In this document: in pieces, positions 22,664-30,688 of the stretch
How positions within the stretch are numbered: position 1 is the stretch's first letter
How the letters are laid out: each line of letters opens with the position of its first letter
DNA from: JAVBKP01 sp031553975
GTDB taxonomy: Bacteria > Bacillota > Clostridia > Peptostreptococcales > Anaerovoracaceae
Length of the DNA: 32,292 bases
Direction: 5' to 3'
Assembly (NCBI GenBank): GCA_031553975.1
Contig: JAVBKP010000141.1
Location: 1-32,292, forward strand
The notes under the pieces: model-generated
Seen by the model: the letters and a program-made list of their open reading frames with translations, nothing else
The model's database searches: none
Told to the model about the DNA's origin: nothing
Position numbers and translations under genes: made by a program

Positions 22664-22690
22664 TATTATATCACATTTTGCGATATAATA
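22664..22690. promoter_or_regulatory. Symmetric -10 region between ftsK and asd
   Basis: TATTATATC (22664-22672) and GATATAATA (22682-22690) are perfect 9-bp arms around 9 bases. Each arm holds a TATAAT -10 box pointing outward, one toward ftsK and one toward asd. The corresponding -35 boxes are weak on both sides. Confidence 0.45.
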
Positions 22691-22781
22691 GAATATACAA
22701 AAAGCACTTGCATCTGTAGGCAAAATAGCATACCAATTCATATACTATAGAGTTCAGAAAATTTTGGAGGTACATAACAGT

Positions 22782-23780
22782 ATGAAAAAACCAAACTTAG
22801 CCATAGTTGGTGCTACTGGCCTTGTAGGTAGCACATTTTTAAAAGTATTAGAAGATAGAGACTTCCCTTTTGAAAACCTTTATTTGATGGCCTCTGCCAA
22901 ATCAGCAGGCAAGGAAGTTACATACAAAGGGAAAACCTATACCCTTGAAGAGTTGACAGAAGCATCTTTTGACAAATCCATTGATATTGCTCTTTTCGCC
23001 GCCGGTGGTGCCACCAGTGAAAAGTTTGCTCCCCTTGCTGCCTCTAAAGGCGTAGTGGTGGTGGATAACAGCAGCGTATGGCGTATGGACAAAGAAGTGC
23101 CGCTGGTTGTGCCAGAGGTGAATCCCCAAGATGTGAAATGGAATAAAGGCATTATTGCCAATCCTAACTGCTCTACAATACAGGCTATGGTCGCCTTAAA
23201 ACCTCTGCATGACAGATATAAGATCAAAAGAGTGGTTTATTCCACATACCAAGCTGTATCTGGCTCGGGATTAAAAGGTATAAAGGATTTAGAAGAAGGC
23301 TTGAAGGGAAACCATATCAAAGAATGTTATCCTCACCCCATTGCAGGCAACTGTATTCCCCAAATTGATGTTTTTTTAGAGAACGGCTATACAAAAGAAG
23401 AAATGAAAATGATAGCAGAGACCCACAAAATATTAAATGATAGTACCATCAAAGTAACAGCCACCACTGTGCGCGTCCCTGTATTTGCGTCCCATAGTGA
23501 GTCGATTAATCTAGAATTCTACAAAGAAATTGACATAGACGAAGTGAAATCTATACTTAAAAATGCACCTGGCATCGTCCTACAAGACGACATCAGCCAC
23601 TCTGTATATCCGTTAGCATCCGAGGCGGCAGGTAAAGATGAGGTTTTTGTAGGCCGTGTGCGGAGAGACTTTTCTGTTGATCACGGAATCAACATGTGGG
23701 TGGTCGCTGATAATGTTAGAAAAGGAGCAGCCACCAATGCAGTTCAAATTGCAGAACTTTTATTAAAGGAGGTAAAATAA
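22782..23780 (+). CDS. asd: Aspartate-semialdehyde dehydrogenase
   Basis: Second step of the aspartate pathway, reducing aspartyl phosphate to the semialdehyde used for lysine, diaminopimelate, threonine and methionine. The 332 residues begin with the NADP-binding P-loop LAIVGATGLVGSTFLKVLED; the catalytic Cys is in IANPNCSTIQAM, and the substrate motif includes GSGLKGIKDLEE and AETHKILND. ATG 22782 has TTTGGAGG 11 bases upstream; the TTG inside that ribosome site is not a credible start. dapA begins directly after its stop codon. Confidence 0.96.
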   Translation: MKKPNLAIVGATGLVGSTFLKVLEDRDFPFENLYLMASAKSAGKEVTYKGKTYTLEELTEASFDKSIDIALFAAGGATSEKFAPLAASKGVVVVDNSSVWRMDKEVPLVVPEVNPQDVKWNKGIIANPNCSTIQAMVALKPLHDRYKIKRVVYSTYQAVSGSGLKGIKDLEEGLKGNHIKECYPHPIAGNCIPQIDVFLENGYTKEEMKMIAETHKILNDSTIKVTATTVRVPVFASHSESINLEFYKEIDIDEVKSILKNAPGIVLQDDISHSVYPLASEAAGKDEVFVGRVRRDFSVDHGINMWVVADNVRKGAATNAVQIAELLLKEVK

Positions 23781-24671
23781 ATGAGCAAACACATTTTTGA
23801 AGGATCAGGTGTGGCTTTGATCACACCATTCAAGGACGGAAAAGTGGATTTTGAGGCCTTAGAGAACTTAGTGGAGTGGCATATCCAGCAAGGCACAGAT
23901 GCGTTGATTGCTTGTGGCACTACAGGCGAGGCTTCTACCCTCGAAGATGACGAACATATCGCGATAGTAAAATCCGTGATAGAAAAAACAAAGGGCAGAG
24001 TCCCCGTCATCGCTGGATCGGGTAGTAACAACACAGCCCACGCTATTTGGATGTCTAAAGAGTTAGAAAAAATCGGTGTAGACGCATTACTTATTGTGAC
24101 ACCATACTACAACAAATGTACACAAAAGGGCCTAATCGCCCATTATACCTCTATAGCAGATGCTGTGACCATTCCTATCATACTTTATTCAGTAGCTAGC
24201 CGTACAGGCGTGAATATTGAGCCCTCTACCGTGGTGGCTCTATCAAGTCATCCTCGCATCGTAGGCCTAAAGGAAGCCAGTGGTAATATTTCGCAAGTGG
24301 TAGAAATCGCCAGAGTGATCCCAGAAGGATTTTCCTTATACTCCGGAAACGATGATATGATCGTGCCTCTATTGTCCTGCGGTGGCCAAGGTGTTATCTC
24401 CGTGCTAGGCAATGTCATTCCTAAAGACGTTCATGATATGGTCATTCACTATTTAAATGGTGATGTAAAATCAGCATGTAGGCTACAACTTGCCACAAAA
24501 CCTCTTAACGATGCTCTATTTTGTGAGGTTAACCCTATCCCCGTAAAACATGCTATGAACCTAATGGGTAAATGTAGCGCGAATATGCGTCAGCCTTTAT
24601 CTCCCATGGAACCTATCAATCTAGAACGGCTAACAAAAGAAATGAAAGCGTATGGCGTATTGCCTCAATAA
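23781..24671 (+). CDS. dapA: 4-Hydroxy-tetrahydrodipicolinate synthase
   Basis: Condenses pyruvate and aspartate semialdehyde, the first step specific for lysine/diaminopimelate. A 296-residue TIM barrel with family motifs GSGVALITPFKDGKVD, ACGTTGEASTL, IVTPYYNKCTQKG with the proton-relay Tyr, ILYSVASRTGVN and IVGLKEASGNIS carrying the Schiff-base Lys. The usual YNxPxRTG is replaced by YSVASRTG, a mild departure. AAAGGAGG within the end of asd serves its ATG, so the genes are tightly coupled. Confidence 0.96.
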   Translation: MSKHIFEGSGVALITPFKDGKVDFEALENLVEWHIQQGTDALIACGTTGEASTLEDDEHIAIVKSVIEKTKGRVPVIAGSGSNNTAHAIWMSKELEKIGVDALLIVTPYYNKCTQKGLIAHYTSIADAVTIPIILYSVASRTGVNIEPSTVVALSSHPRIVGLKEASGNISQVVEIARVIPEGFSLYSGNDDMIVPLLSCGGQGVISVLGNVIPKDVHDMVIHYLNGDVKSACRLQLATKPLNDALFCEVNPIPVKHAMNLMGKCSANMRQPLSPMEPINLERLTKEMKAYGVLPQ

Positions 24672-24706
24672 TCAATTCGCTTGGAACTTGTAGAAAGGAT
24701 ACTACT

Positions 24707-25462
24707 ATGATTAAGGTTATTTTGCATGGCTGCAATGGTAAAATGGGCAAAGTGCTACAAAATGCCATAGCAGCTAGAAGTGATATGGAGGTCGTGGCCG
24801 GCATGGACGGTCAGCCATCGCTTAATGGCGATGTGACGTTCCCAATTTTTTTAGTACCATCAGATTGCACTGTATCTGGTGATGTCATCATTGATTTTTC
24901 TCATCATTCTTTGACCATGGATTTGCTAGATTATTGCGTTAAGAGCAAAACCGCTGTTATTATAGCCACAACGGCATTAAGACCTGAAACAAAAAATAAA
25001 ATGCTGGACGCTTCTAAAGAAATCCCTGTATTTCACACGGCCAATATGTCCCTTGGCATCAACTTGATTTCAAAAATCATGTCAGCTATGGTCCCAGTGT
25101 TGGAAGATGGTTACAACATTGAGATTGTGGAAAAACACCACAATCTCAAAATAGATTCGCCTAGCGGCACTGCGTTGCTATTGGCCGATTCTATCAATGA
25201 TTCTTGTAAGATTAAAAAGGATTATGTATATGGACGTCATGGCACAGCAGACGAATGTGCCATAACAGATCTTGGCATTCATGCTATTCGTGGGGGCACC
25301 ATCCCCGGCGAGCACACCATTATATTCGCCGGGAACGACGAGGTGATCGAGATCACCCACTCGGCATTGTCGAAGAATATCTTCGCCAATGGTGCCCTAA
25401 CAGCAGCAACCTTTTTAGCAACAAAAGAAAGTGGATTGTATTCCATGGCGGATTTGGTCTAA
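24707..25462 (+). CDS. dapB: 4-Hydroxy-tetrahydrodipicolinate reductase
   Basis: Reduces the DapA product using NAD(P)H. The 251-residue protein has the N-terminal nucleotide motif ILHGCNGKMGKVLQ, a conserved ATTALRPETKNKML, and the diagnostic substrate site EKHHNLKIDSPSGTALLLAD. The C-terminal Rossmann return includes GIHAIRGGTIPGEHTIIFAG. AGAAAGGA precedes ATG 24707, 35 bases after dapA. Last gene of the asd-dapA-dapB operon, followed by a terminator. Confidence 0.96.
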   Translation: MIKVILHGCNGKMGKVLQNAIAARSDMEVVAGMDGQPSLNGDVTFPIFLVPSDCTVSGDVIIDFSHHSLTMDLLDYCVKSKTAVIIATTALRPETKNKMLDASKEIPVFHTANMSLGINLISKIMSAMVPVLEDGYNIEIVEKHHNLKIDSPSGTALLLADSINDSCKIKKDYVYGRHGTADECAITDLGIHAIRGGTIPGEHTIIFAGNDEVIEITHSALSKNIFANGALTAATFLATKESGLYSMADLV

Positions 25463-25504
25463 AACAAAACGGCACTACTAGCGTACCGTTTTCATCTGAA
25501 AGCA

Positions 25505-25540
25505 AAATCGGGTAGTCCTCAATTGAACCACCCGATTTTT
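25505..25540. terminator. Bidirectional terminator after dapB
   Basis: A 9-bp perfect stem AAATCGGGT (25505-25513) with ACCCGATTT (25530-25538), followed by T on the right and preceded by A on the left. It lies between convergent dapB and chorismate mutase genes. A further small hairpin AAAACGG/CCGTTTT (25466-25492) comes just before it. Confidence 0.85.
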
Positions 25541-25548
25541 TATATATT

Positions 25549-25812
25549 TTATACGTTTGCTCTTGTTTGTATAGCGCGACTCTCTTCAATAATCGCCTCA
25601 AATATTTTTTTCATATGTTCGTTAAAGCCTTCTGTTGCTAATTTGTCTGCGTTTTCTAATACGTGGGCTTCTCTTGCTTTGTCTATCACTTGAAGTCCGT
25701 TTGCTCTTTTATATTTTAGGACTTCTTTTGAAATTTCCATACGTTGGTTTAAAAGTTCAGCTAGTTTTACATCGATGCAATCAATATCTTCTCTTGATTT
25801 TTTTAAATCCAT
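25549..25812 (-). CDS. Chorismate mutase, AroQ type
   Basis: An 87-residue all-helical enzyme turning chorismate to prephenate for phenylalanine and tyrosine synthesis. The family pattern is visible: DIDCIDVKLAELLNQRMEIS in helix 1 with the active Arg, KEVLKYKRANGLQVIDKARE in the loop and helix 2, and IFEAIIEESRAIQ in helix 3. ATG 25812 follows AAAGGAGGGTG; the longer frame starting at 25851 crosses a terminator hairpin and is wrong. It is a monofunctional short form, not fused to prephenate dehydratase. Confidence 0.88.
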   Translation of the reverse strand: MDLKKSREDIDCIDVKLAELLNQRMEISKEVLKYKRANGLQVIDKAREAHVLENADKLATEGFNEHMKKIFEAIIEESRAIQTRANV

Positions 25813-25837
25813 GTTCTCACCCTCCTTTGGTTTTAAA

Positions 25838-25860
25838 AAACCGATGCCCAAGGCATCGGT
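25838..25860 (-). terminator. Terminator after rpmF
   Basis: ACCGATGCC (25840-25848) pairs with GGCATCGGT (25852-25860) around CAA. Read leftward it is followed by a T-run. It separates ackA-rpmF from the chorismate mutase gene. Confidence 0.9.
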
Positions 25861-25886
25861 TTTGTGAATTACTCGTATGTTTTTAA

Positions 25887-26063
25887 TTATTCTGCAATAA
25901 CTGATTTTCCGTCATAGAAGTTGCAATTTGGGCATACTCTATGTGGAAGTTTTGTTTCCTTGCACTGTGGGCATACTGATAATCCCGGTATAACCATCTT
26001 GATGTTAGATGCTCTTCTTTTATCTCTTCTTGCTTTTGACGTTTTACGCTTTGGGACTGCCAT
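25887..26063 (-). CDS. rpmF: Ribosomal protein bL32
   Basis: A 58-residue large-subunit protein starting AVPKRKTSKARRDKRRAS, the canonical bL32 N-terminus, with a zinc ribbon CPQC...CPNC at residues about 29-45. ATG 26063 follows AAGGAGG. It lies 90 bases downstream of ackA; the DUF177 (YceD) gene that often precedes rpmF is not present. The zinc-bound form with four Cys is retained. Confidence 0.97.
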   Translation of the reverse strand: MAVPKRKTSKARRDKRRASNIKMVIPGLSVCPQCKETKLPHRVCPNCNFYDGKSVIAE

Positions 26064-26153
26064 TTCTACACCTCCTTGCTTCTCAAATGTAACTATTAGA
26101 TTATACAAGCTAAGGCTATCATTGTCAAGCCTTTTTGCCTACTATTTTTTGTT

Positions 26154-27347
26154 TTACTTTGTTAATTCCATTGTATCCCTTGCAATAACAAGTTCTTCAT
26201 TGGTAGGAATAAGAAGAATTTTGATTTTTGAGTCATCTGCACTGATTACAGTTTCTTTTCCTCGCACTTTATTCTTCTCTTTGTCAATTTTTATCCCTAG
26301 GTTCTCAAGACCACCACAGATCATTTCTCTGGTATCAATTCCATTTTCACCAACACCAGCCGTAAATACGATGGCATCAGCGCCATTGATTTGGGCCAAA
26401 TAAGATCCAATATAACCTTTCACCTTTTGCGCAAATATATCTAGAGCAAGTTGGGCTCTTTCATTTCCTTTTGCTGCTGCATCTTCAATGTCCCTAAAGT
26501 CACTGCTCACACCAGATATTCCAAGCACGCCAGATTTTTTGTTAAGCACATCAACCATTTGGGCAGCATTCAAACCTTCTTTTTCACCAACGAAAGAAAC
26601 AATGGCTGGGTCAATATCCCCAGAACGAGTTCCCATAGTCAGCCCTTCTAGTGGCGTAAGTCCCATTGAAGTATTGTGTACTTTGCCACCATTGACAGCA
26701 GCTACACTAGCACCATTTCCTAAATGACAAGTGATTACCTTTGTATCTGCAACCGATTTTCCAAGCATTTTTGCTGCACGATCTGATACATATTTGTGGC
26801 TTGTCCCGTGAAAACCATATCTTCTCACTTTATGCTTCTCATAGTACTCATACGGAATAGAATATACATACGATTTCGCTGGCATGGTTTGGTGGAATGC
26901 AGTATCAAATACAGCAACCATTGGTGTTGATGGCATTAATGCTTTGCAAGCCTCAATACCTAGAATATTGGCTGGGTTATGTAGTGGTGCTAATTCAGAA
27001 CACTGTACTAACACTTTCATCACATCGTCATTGATTACAACAGAAGAAGCATAATTTTCCCCTCCATGCACGACTCTATGTCCAACTGCACCGATCTCAT
27101 CCATGGATTTCACCACGCCATGAGCCTGATCAACTACGGTAGAAAGCACGTGTCCAATGGCATCCTTATGATCTTTCATAGGAGTTTCTAGCACATATTT
27201 ATCAGCGCCCTCCTTTTCATGCTTTAGCACTGAACCTTCGATTCCGATTCTTTCAACTAGACCTTTAGCAAGGGCAGCTTCGTTGGTCATATCAATCACT
27301 TGATACTTTAATGACGAACTACCACAATTAATTACTAATACCTTCAT
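26154..27347 (-). CDS. ackA: Acetate kinase
   Basis: Makes ATP from acetyl phosphate during fermentation. 397 residues, standard length. Motifs: VINCGSSSLKYQ (nucleotide and metal site), VGHRVVHGGENY with the catalytic Arg, VFDTAFHQTMP with the catalytic Asp, CHLGNGASVAAVNGG (phosphate site), and TAGVGENGIDTRE. The ending TNEELVIARDT is typical. ATG 27347 follows a GGAGGAC sequence. Phosphotransacetylase (pta), its usual upstream partner, is not adjacent: the next gene is an unrelated methyltransferase. Confidence 0.97.
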   Translation of the reverse strand: MKVLVINCGSSSLKYQVIDMTNEAALAKGLVERIGIEGSVLKHEKEGADKYVLETPMKDHKDAIGHVLSTVVDQAHGVVKSMDEIGAVGHRVVHGGENYASSVVINDDVMKVLVQCSELAPLHNPANILGIEACKALMPSTPMVAVFDTAFHQTMPAKSYVYSIPYEYYEKHKVRRYGFHGTSHKYVSDRAAKMLGKSVADTKVITCHLGNGASVAAVNGGKVHNTSMGLTPLEGLTMGTRSGDIDPAIVSFVGEKEGLNAAQMVDVLNKKSGVLGISGVSSDFRDIEDAAAKGNERAQLALDIFAQKVKGYIGSYLAQINGADAIVFTAGVGENGIDTREMICGGLENLGIKIDKEKNKVRGKETVISADDSKIKILLIPTNEELVIARDTMELTK

Positions 27348-27497
27348 TTAGTCCTCCACATTTATATTTATCCGCAGGGAAATTCCCCGGATTATGTCTC
27401 ACTATGCTATTCTATCTTAAAGCCACTGCCAAAGCAAGCCTAGTTTGTTCATGCGCAAAAATAAATACAACCTTCAAGCTGAAAGCTGTGTTGGTTC

Positions 27498-28265
27498 TTA
27501 TGAAACCACTTTTTTTACTACCCAAAATCTGCACTCATCTGAGTACTCTTCCACAGTGGGGGTTTCTTGACATATTTCACTTCGATTTGCTTCATAGACA
27601 GGCGTAAGTCCCGCTATGTCAAGTTCTTCTAGGATTTCCAACCTATGTGGGCAATGAATAAATCCTTCTAACTCTTCATCTATATCCTCATCTGAAAAAA
27701 TCACATCTCCAAACTCCAGTAACCTCTTGTCGTGGGTGCCTTCTTCCCACTTTTCCCATTCATCCGCCCAATATTCTAAGAACTCAGGATTCTCAATGTC
27801 ATGGGCCGTAAATATAAAATAGCCATTGGGCTTTAATACCCGGGAAACTTCCTGAAATACTTTCCTTCTGTTATCTCTTCCAGATAGGTTCATCAGCCCA
27901 TTAAAAGAAAAAATGCAGACATGAAATCTATTGTTTTCAAAAGGCAAGTCCCTCGCGTCTCTCTCTAAAAAAGAAATGTCTACTTTTCGCTCTTTTGCGA
28001 TTCTCTGACTTTCCTTAATCATTTCCTTAGAATAATCCAATCCTATGATTTTAGTGTATCCCAAATCATAAAGCCCAAAAGTCGTCCGTCCAGCACCGCA
28101 CCCTAGATCCAGGATTTCATCTGTAGGCTCTACAAACTTTTCAAATACAATTTTTTCTGATTGCCACAAGCCTGCACTTTGGGTGGTTTTGACATAATCT
28201 CTTACCACCTCTGCGTTTCTAAAATATGATTTGGCCATTTTAAGCTTTTGCGTATTCCATTTCAT
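27498..28265 (-). CDS. Class I SAM-dependent methyltransferase
   Basis: A 255-residue protein with a methyltransferase-11/25 fold. Motif I is ILDLGCGAGRTTFGLYDLG, with the acidic loop IIGLDYSKEMI, then ERDARDLPFENNRFHVCIFS and post-motif region RVLKPNGYFIFTAHD. The C-terminal part (about 170-255) is acidic and specific to this protein. Substrate unknown. It diverges from the MATE-MarR operon, with its own promoter inside the 48-bp palindrome at 28303-28350, so it is likely controlled by the same regulator. Confidence 0.88.
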   Translation of the reverse strand: MKWNTQKLKMAKSYFRNAEVVRDYVKTTQSAGLWQSEKIVFEKFVEPTDEILDLGCGAGRTTFGLYDLGYTKIIGLDYSKEMIKESQRIAKERKVDISFLERDARDLPFENNRFHVCIFSFNGLMNLSGRDNRRKVFQEVSRVLKPNGYFIFTAHDIENPEFLEYWADEWEKWEEGTHDKRLLEFGDVIFSDEDIDEELEGFIHCPHRLEILEELDIAGLTPVYEANRSEICQETPTVEEYSDECRFWVVKKVVS

Positions 28266-28302
28266 ATATTCTACCCTTCACCCTACCAAATTTAATCTTA
28301 TT

Positions 28303-28350
28303 TAGTATAACTCAATATAGTTGACAGGTCAACCATATTGAGTTATACTA
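28303..28350. promoter_or_regulatory. 48-bp palindrome with two divergent promoters (MarR operator)
   Basis: Bases 28303-28350 form an almost perfect palindrome (only the pairs 28319/28334 and 28326/28327 fail). It includes a rightward promoter TTGACA (28321-28326), 17 bases, TATACT (28344-28349). By symmetry it also includes a leftward promoter TTGACC (28327-28332), 17 bases, TATACT (28304-28309). The core GTTGAC-AG-GTCAAC lies on both -35 boxes and is the likely MarR operator. Confidence 0.85.
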
Positions 28351-28355
28351 TTATC

Positions 28356-28369
28356 GTTGACTAGTCAAC
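28356..28369. promoter_or_regulatory. Second MarR operator at the transcription start
   Basis: GTTGACTAGTCAAC, a perfect 14-bp palindrome with the same half-site as in the 48-bp element. It begins 7 bases after the rightward -10, so it covers the expected start of MATE transcription. Confidence 0.75.
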
Positions 28370-28395
28370 CATTTATTTGTGATAAGGAGTTATTC

Positions 28396-29793
28396 ATGAC
28401 AGAACAAAACATAATACAAGGCGGGAATCCATTGGGAACTCAGCCAATCTCTAAATTATTACCTAAATTTGCTATCCCAAGTGTCATTGGTATGATGGTG
28501 ATGTCTTTTTATAATATTATTGACCAGATTTTCATTGGCCATGGTGTTGGTTTTCTTGGAAATGCTGCAACAAATATTGATTTTCCAATCGCCATTATTA
28601 CCCTATCCTTAGGCATGCTCTTTGGCATGGGGGCCGCCATTCGGTACAGCATAGAAATCGGTGCTGGTCGTAAAGATGTGGCTGCACAAGTGTTAGGCAA
28701 CAGCATCAGCTGGCTCATCATTGTAGGGATTTGTTATTCTCTCATAGTCCGTATATTCTTAAAGGATATTTTGTTGGCTTTCGGTGCTACCCCAGAGGTA
28801 CTTCCTTATGCATTAACATTTTCGGGGATTATGTCCTTTGGCATCCCTATATCCATGCTTAGTTTTGGACTTAGCAATCTAATTAGGGCTGATGGTAGTC
28901 CTAGGTACTCTATGACATTCATGCTTGTTGGATGTGGCACCAATGCGATTTTAGCCCCTATCTTTATATTTGTGCTCCACATGGGCATTGCCGGTGCCGC
29001 TTTGGCTACAGTGATTTCACAGACCGTTTCCCTTTGCGTTGCTTTGGCCTATTTGCCTAAACTGAAAAATGTTAAACTTTCAAGAAAAGATTTTAAAATC
29101 AACTTTCAAACCACGAAATCCATTGTTTCTTTGGGCATGTCATCCTCTTTTAATCAGCTGACTATGACTATCGTGCAGATTGCTTTGAACCGCTCTTTGG
29201 CGTTTTATGGGGCAGCTTCTATATATGGTAGTGACATCCCCCTTGCCTGTGCGGGCATTATTAGCAAAGTAAGTATGGTGGTTTTTTCCTTAGTCATCGG
29301 GACAGCCCAAGGCGCACAGCCCATATTTTGCTTTAACTTCGGTGCGAAAAAATATGAAAGAGTGCGGGAAACCTATCGTTTGTCCATCATCGCTGCTACC
29401 ACTGTCTCTTTCATTGGATTTTTATGTTTTCAGCTTTTCCCAGCACAGATCATAGGGCTCTTTGGTGAGGGTAGCGATTTGTACATAGATTTTGCTGTAA
29501 AATATTTTAGAACCTTCTTGCTACTTTGTTTTCTCAGCGGCATACAGCCTGTTACAGCTGTTTTCTTAACTGCTACAGGCAAAGCCACCAAAGGTCTATT
29601 TATATCCCTTACGCGTCAAATTTTGTTGCTTCTTCCTATGGTTATCATATTACCTATGTTTTGGGGCATCAACGGCATACTGTACGCTGGTCCTATTGCC
29701 GACGGTATTACCTTCATTATATCAGTGATTATTGCTTCGGGAGAACTGAAAAAGTTGAAAAAACAGGAGGCACTGCCAAATGACAAAGGATAA
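28396..29793 (+). CDS. MATE-family multidrug efflux transporter
   Basis: A 465-residue protein with about 12 TM helices in two MatE repeats. Repeat one opens with LLPKFAIPSVIGMMVMSFYN and IIDQIFIGHGVGFLGNAATN. Repeat two contains KSIVSLGMSSSFNQLTMTIV and GTAQGAQPIFCFNFGAKKYE, a strongly conserved segment. It exports cationic drugs or metabolites by sodium or proton antiport; the substrate is unknown. AAGGAG lies 5 bases before ATG 28396. The MarR gene overlaps its end by 14 bases, and two operator palindromes precede it, so it is repressed until an inducer is present. Confidence 0.94.
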   Translation: MTEQNIIQGGNPLGTQPISKLLPKFAIPSVIGMMVMSFYNIIDQIFIGHGVGFLGNAATNIDFPIAIITLSLGMLFGMGAAIRYSIEIGAGRKDVAAQVLGNSISWLIIVGICYSLIVRIFLKDILLAFGATPEVLPYALTFSGIMSFGIPISMLSFGLSNLIRADGSPRYSMTFMLVGCGTNAILAPIFIFVLHMGIAGAALATVISQTVSLCVALAYLPKLKNVKLSRKDFKINFQTTKSIVSLGMSSSFNQLTMTIVQIALNRSLAFYGAASIYGSDIPLACAGIISKVSMVVFSLVIGTAQGAQPIFCFNFGAKKYERVRETYRLSIIAATTVSFIGFLCFQLFPAQIIGLFGEGSDLYIDFAVKYFRTFLLLCFLSGIQPVTAVFLTATGKATKGLFISLTRQILLLLPMVIILPMFWGINGILYAGPIADGITFIISVIIASGELKKLKKQEALPNDKG

Positions 29794-30235
29794 TCACTCT
29801 CCTATGATAAAACCCAGCTCTTCCCCTATTTCCAGACTTGCTGGCATCATATCAAGGCGCACAGGTGCTTATGTAAACCAGGCCTTCAAACAGTATGATT
29901 TAGGTGGGGGTACGTATCCATTTCTACTTGCTTTACACCACAATGAAGGCATGAACCAAAATCAGCTCAGCCATGAGTTAAGTGTAGATAAGGCAATGAC
30001 AGCCCGCACACTACAAAAACTAATCAGCACAGGCTATGTGTACCGCATTGAGGATCCAGATGATTCTAGGGCTTTCAAACTATACCTTACAGACAAAGGA
30101 AAGTCAATTGTCCCAGAACTTCTAAAGATTTTAGTGGACTGGAACAAAATATTGACACAAACACTAAGCCCCGAAGAAACCCAAATCCTAGCAGCGTTGC
30201 TCCTTAGAGTCGCTGACAGCACGGGGTCTTGCTGA
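29780..30235 (+). CDS. MarR-family transcriptional repressor
   Basis: A 151-residue winged-helix protein. The order is ISRRTGAYVNQAFKQYDLG (first helix pair), NQNQLSHELSVDKAMTARTL (helix-turn-helix), KLISTGYVYRIEDPDDSRAF (wing with the conserved D-x-D/R) and LYLTDKGKSIVPELLKILVD, a C-terminal dimer helix. GGAGG precedes ATG 29780, inside the end of the MATE gene. It most likely represses both the MATE operon and the divergent methyltransferase by binding the GTTGAC palindromes. Confidence 0.93.
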   Translation: MTKDNHSPMIKPSSSPISRLAGIISRRTGAYVNQAFKQYDLGGGTYPFLLALHHNEGMNQNQLSHELSVDKAMTARTLQKLISTGYVYRIEDPDDSRAFKLYLTDKGKSIVPELLKILVDWNKILTQTLSPEETQILAALLLRVADSTGSC

Positions 30236-30588
30236 ATATGGATATATTTGGTTTGTTAAGACCTATATCGCTTTTATTTCGGTATAGGTTGACATTAGCG
30301 CGGTTCCGTCGCACAGTGGCGCTGTGGTAATAAATTACATTTTTATGCTTCTGATTCCATTTTTTCGCACCCTTCCCTTATTCAAAATGGAATATTCATC
30401 AAATTGTAGTTGTAGGAAATTATAATATAATGGCTCGGTCGTCAAGACAAAATGCAACCTCATTTTAAATTAACCATATTTTACCATATTTCGAGTGCGT
30501 TTATGCAGTCATACCCCGCAATACAGGGTAGTAGTTTTCAGCTGGTGTTTCATAACCTATCCTCTTTGTCATATTTTGTCAATTACTC

Positions 30589-30613
30589 ATTATGTGCGTT
30601 GAACGCACATAAT
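30589..30613. repeat. 25-bp perfect palindrome
   Basis: ATTATGTGCGTT and its exact complement AACGCACATAAT around one G. With a single central base it reads as a DNA site more than an RNA hairpin. Its role is unknown. Confidence 0.75.
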
Positions 30614-30650
30614 AAAAGAAGAGCGCCAGTTTTGAACCAGCGCTCTTCTT
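30612..30650 (-). terminator. Terminator after the ASCH-like gene
   Basis: An 11-bp perfect stem (30616-30626 with 30640-30650), read leftward followed by TTTTATT. It ends the leftward operon of the ASCH-like and DUF1801 genes. Confidence 0.85.
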
Positions 30651-30688
30651 CAATATTGGGCTATATAATTTTTGGGGTATGGGAAAAT

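Larger units (their letters stand above)
30236..30688. other. Gene-free region with several inverted repeats
   Basis: No convincing gene. It contains ACCTATA...TATAGGT (about 30261-30288), a 10-bp inverted repeat ATTCCATTTT/AAAATGGAAT (30354-30393), a 25-bp palindrome (30589-30613) and a terminator (30612-30650). A 94-codon rightward frame crosses the palindrome and terminator and is rejected. A small structured RNA is possible between 30260 and 30340 but no family is recognised. Confidence 0.45.

Noticed and set aside
22598..22781. Lysine riboswitch upstream of asd-dapA-dapB
   Set aside because: The leader is short and shows no multi-helix L-box pattern or terminator before asd.
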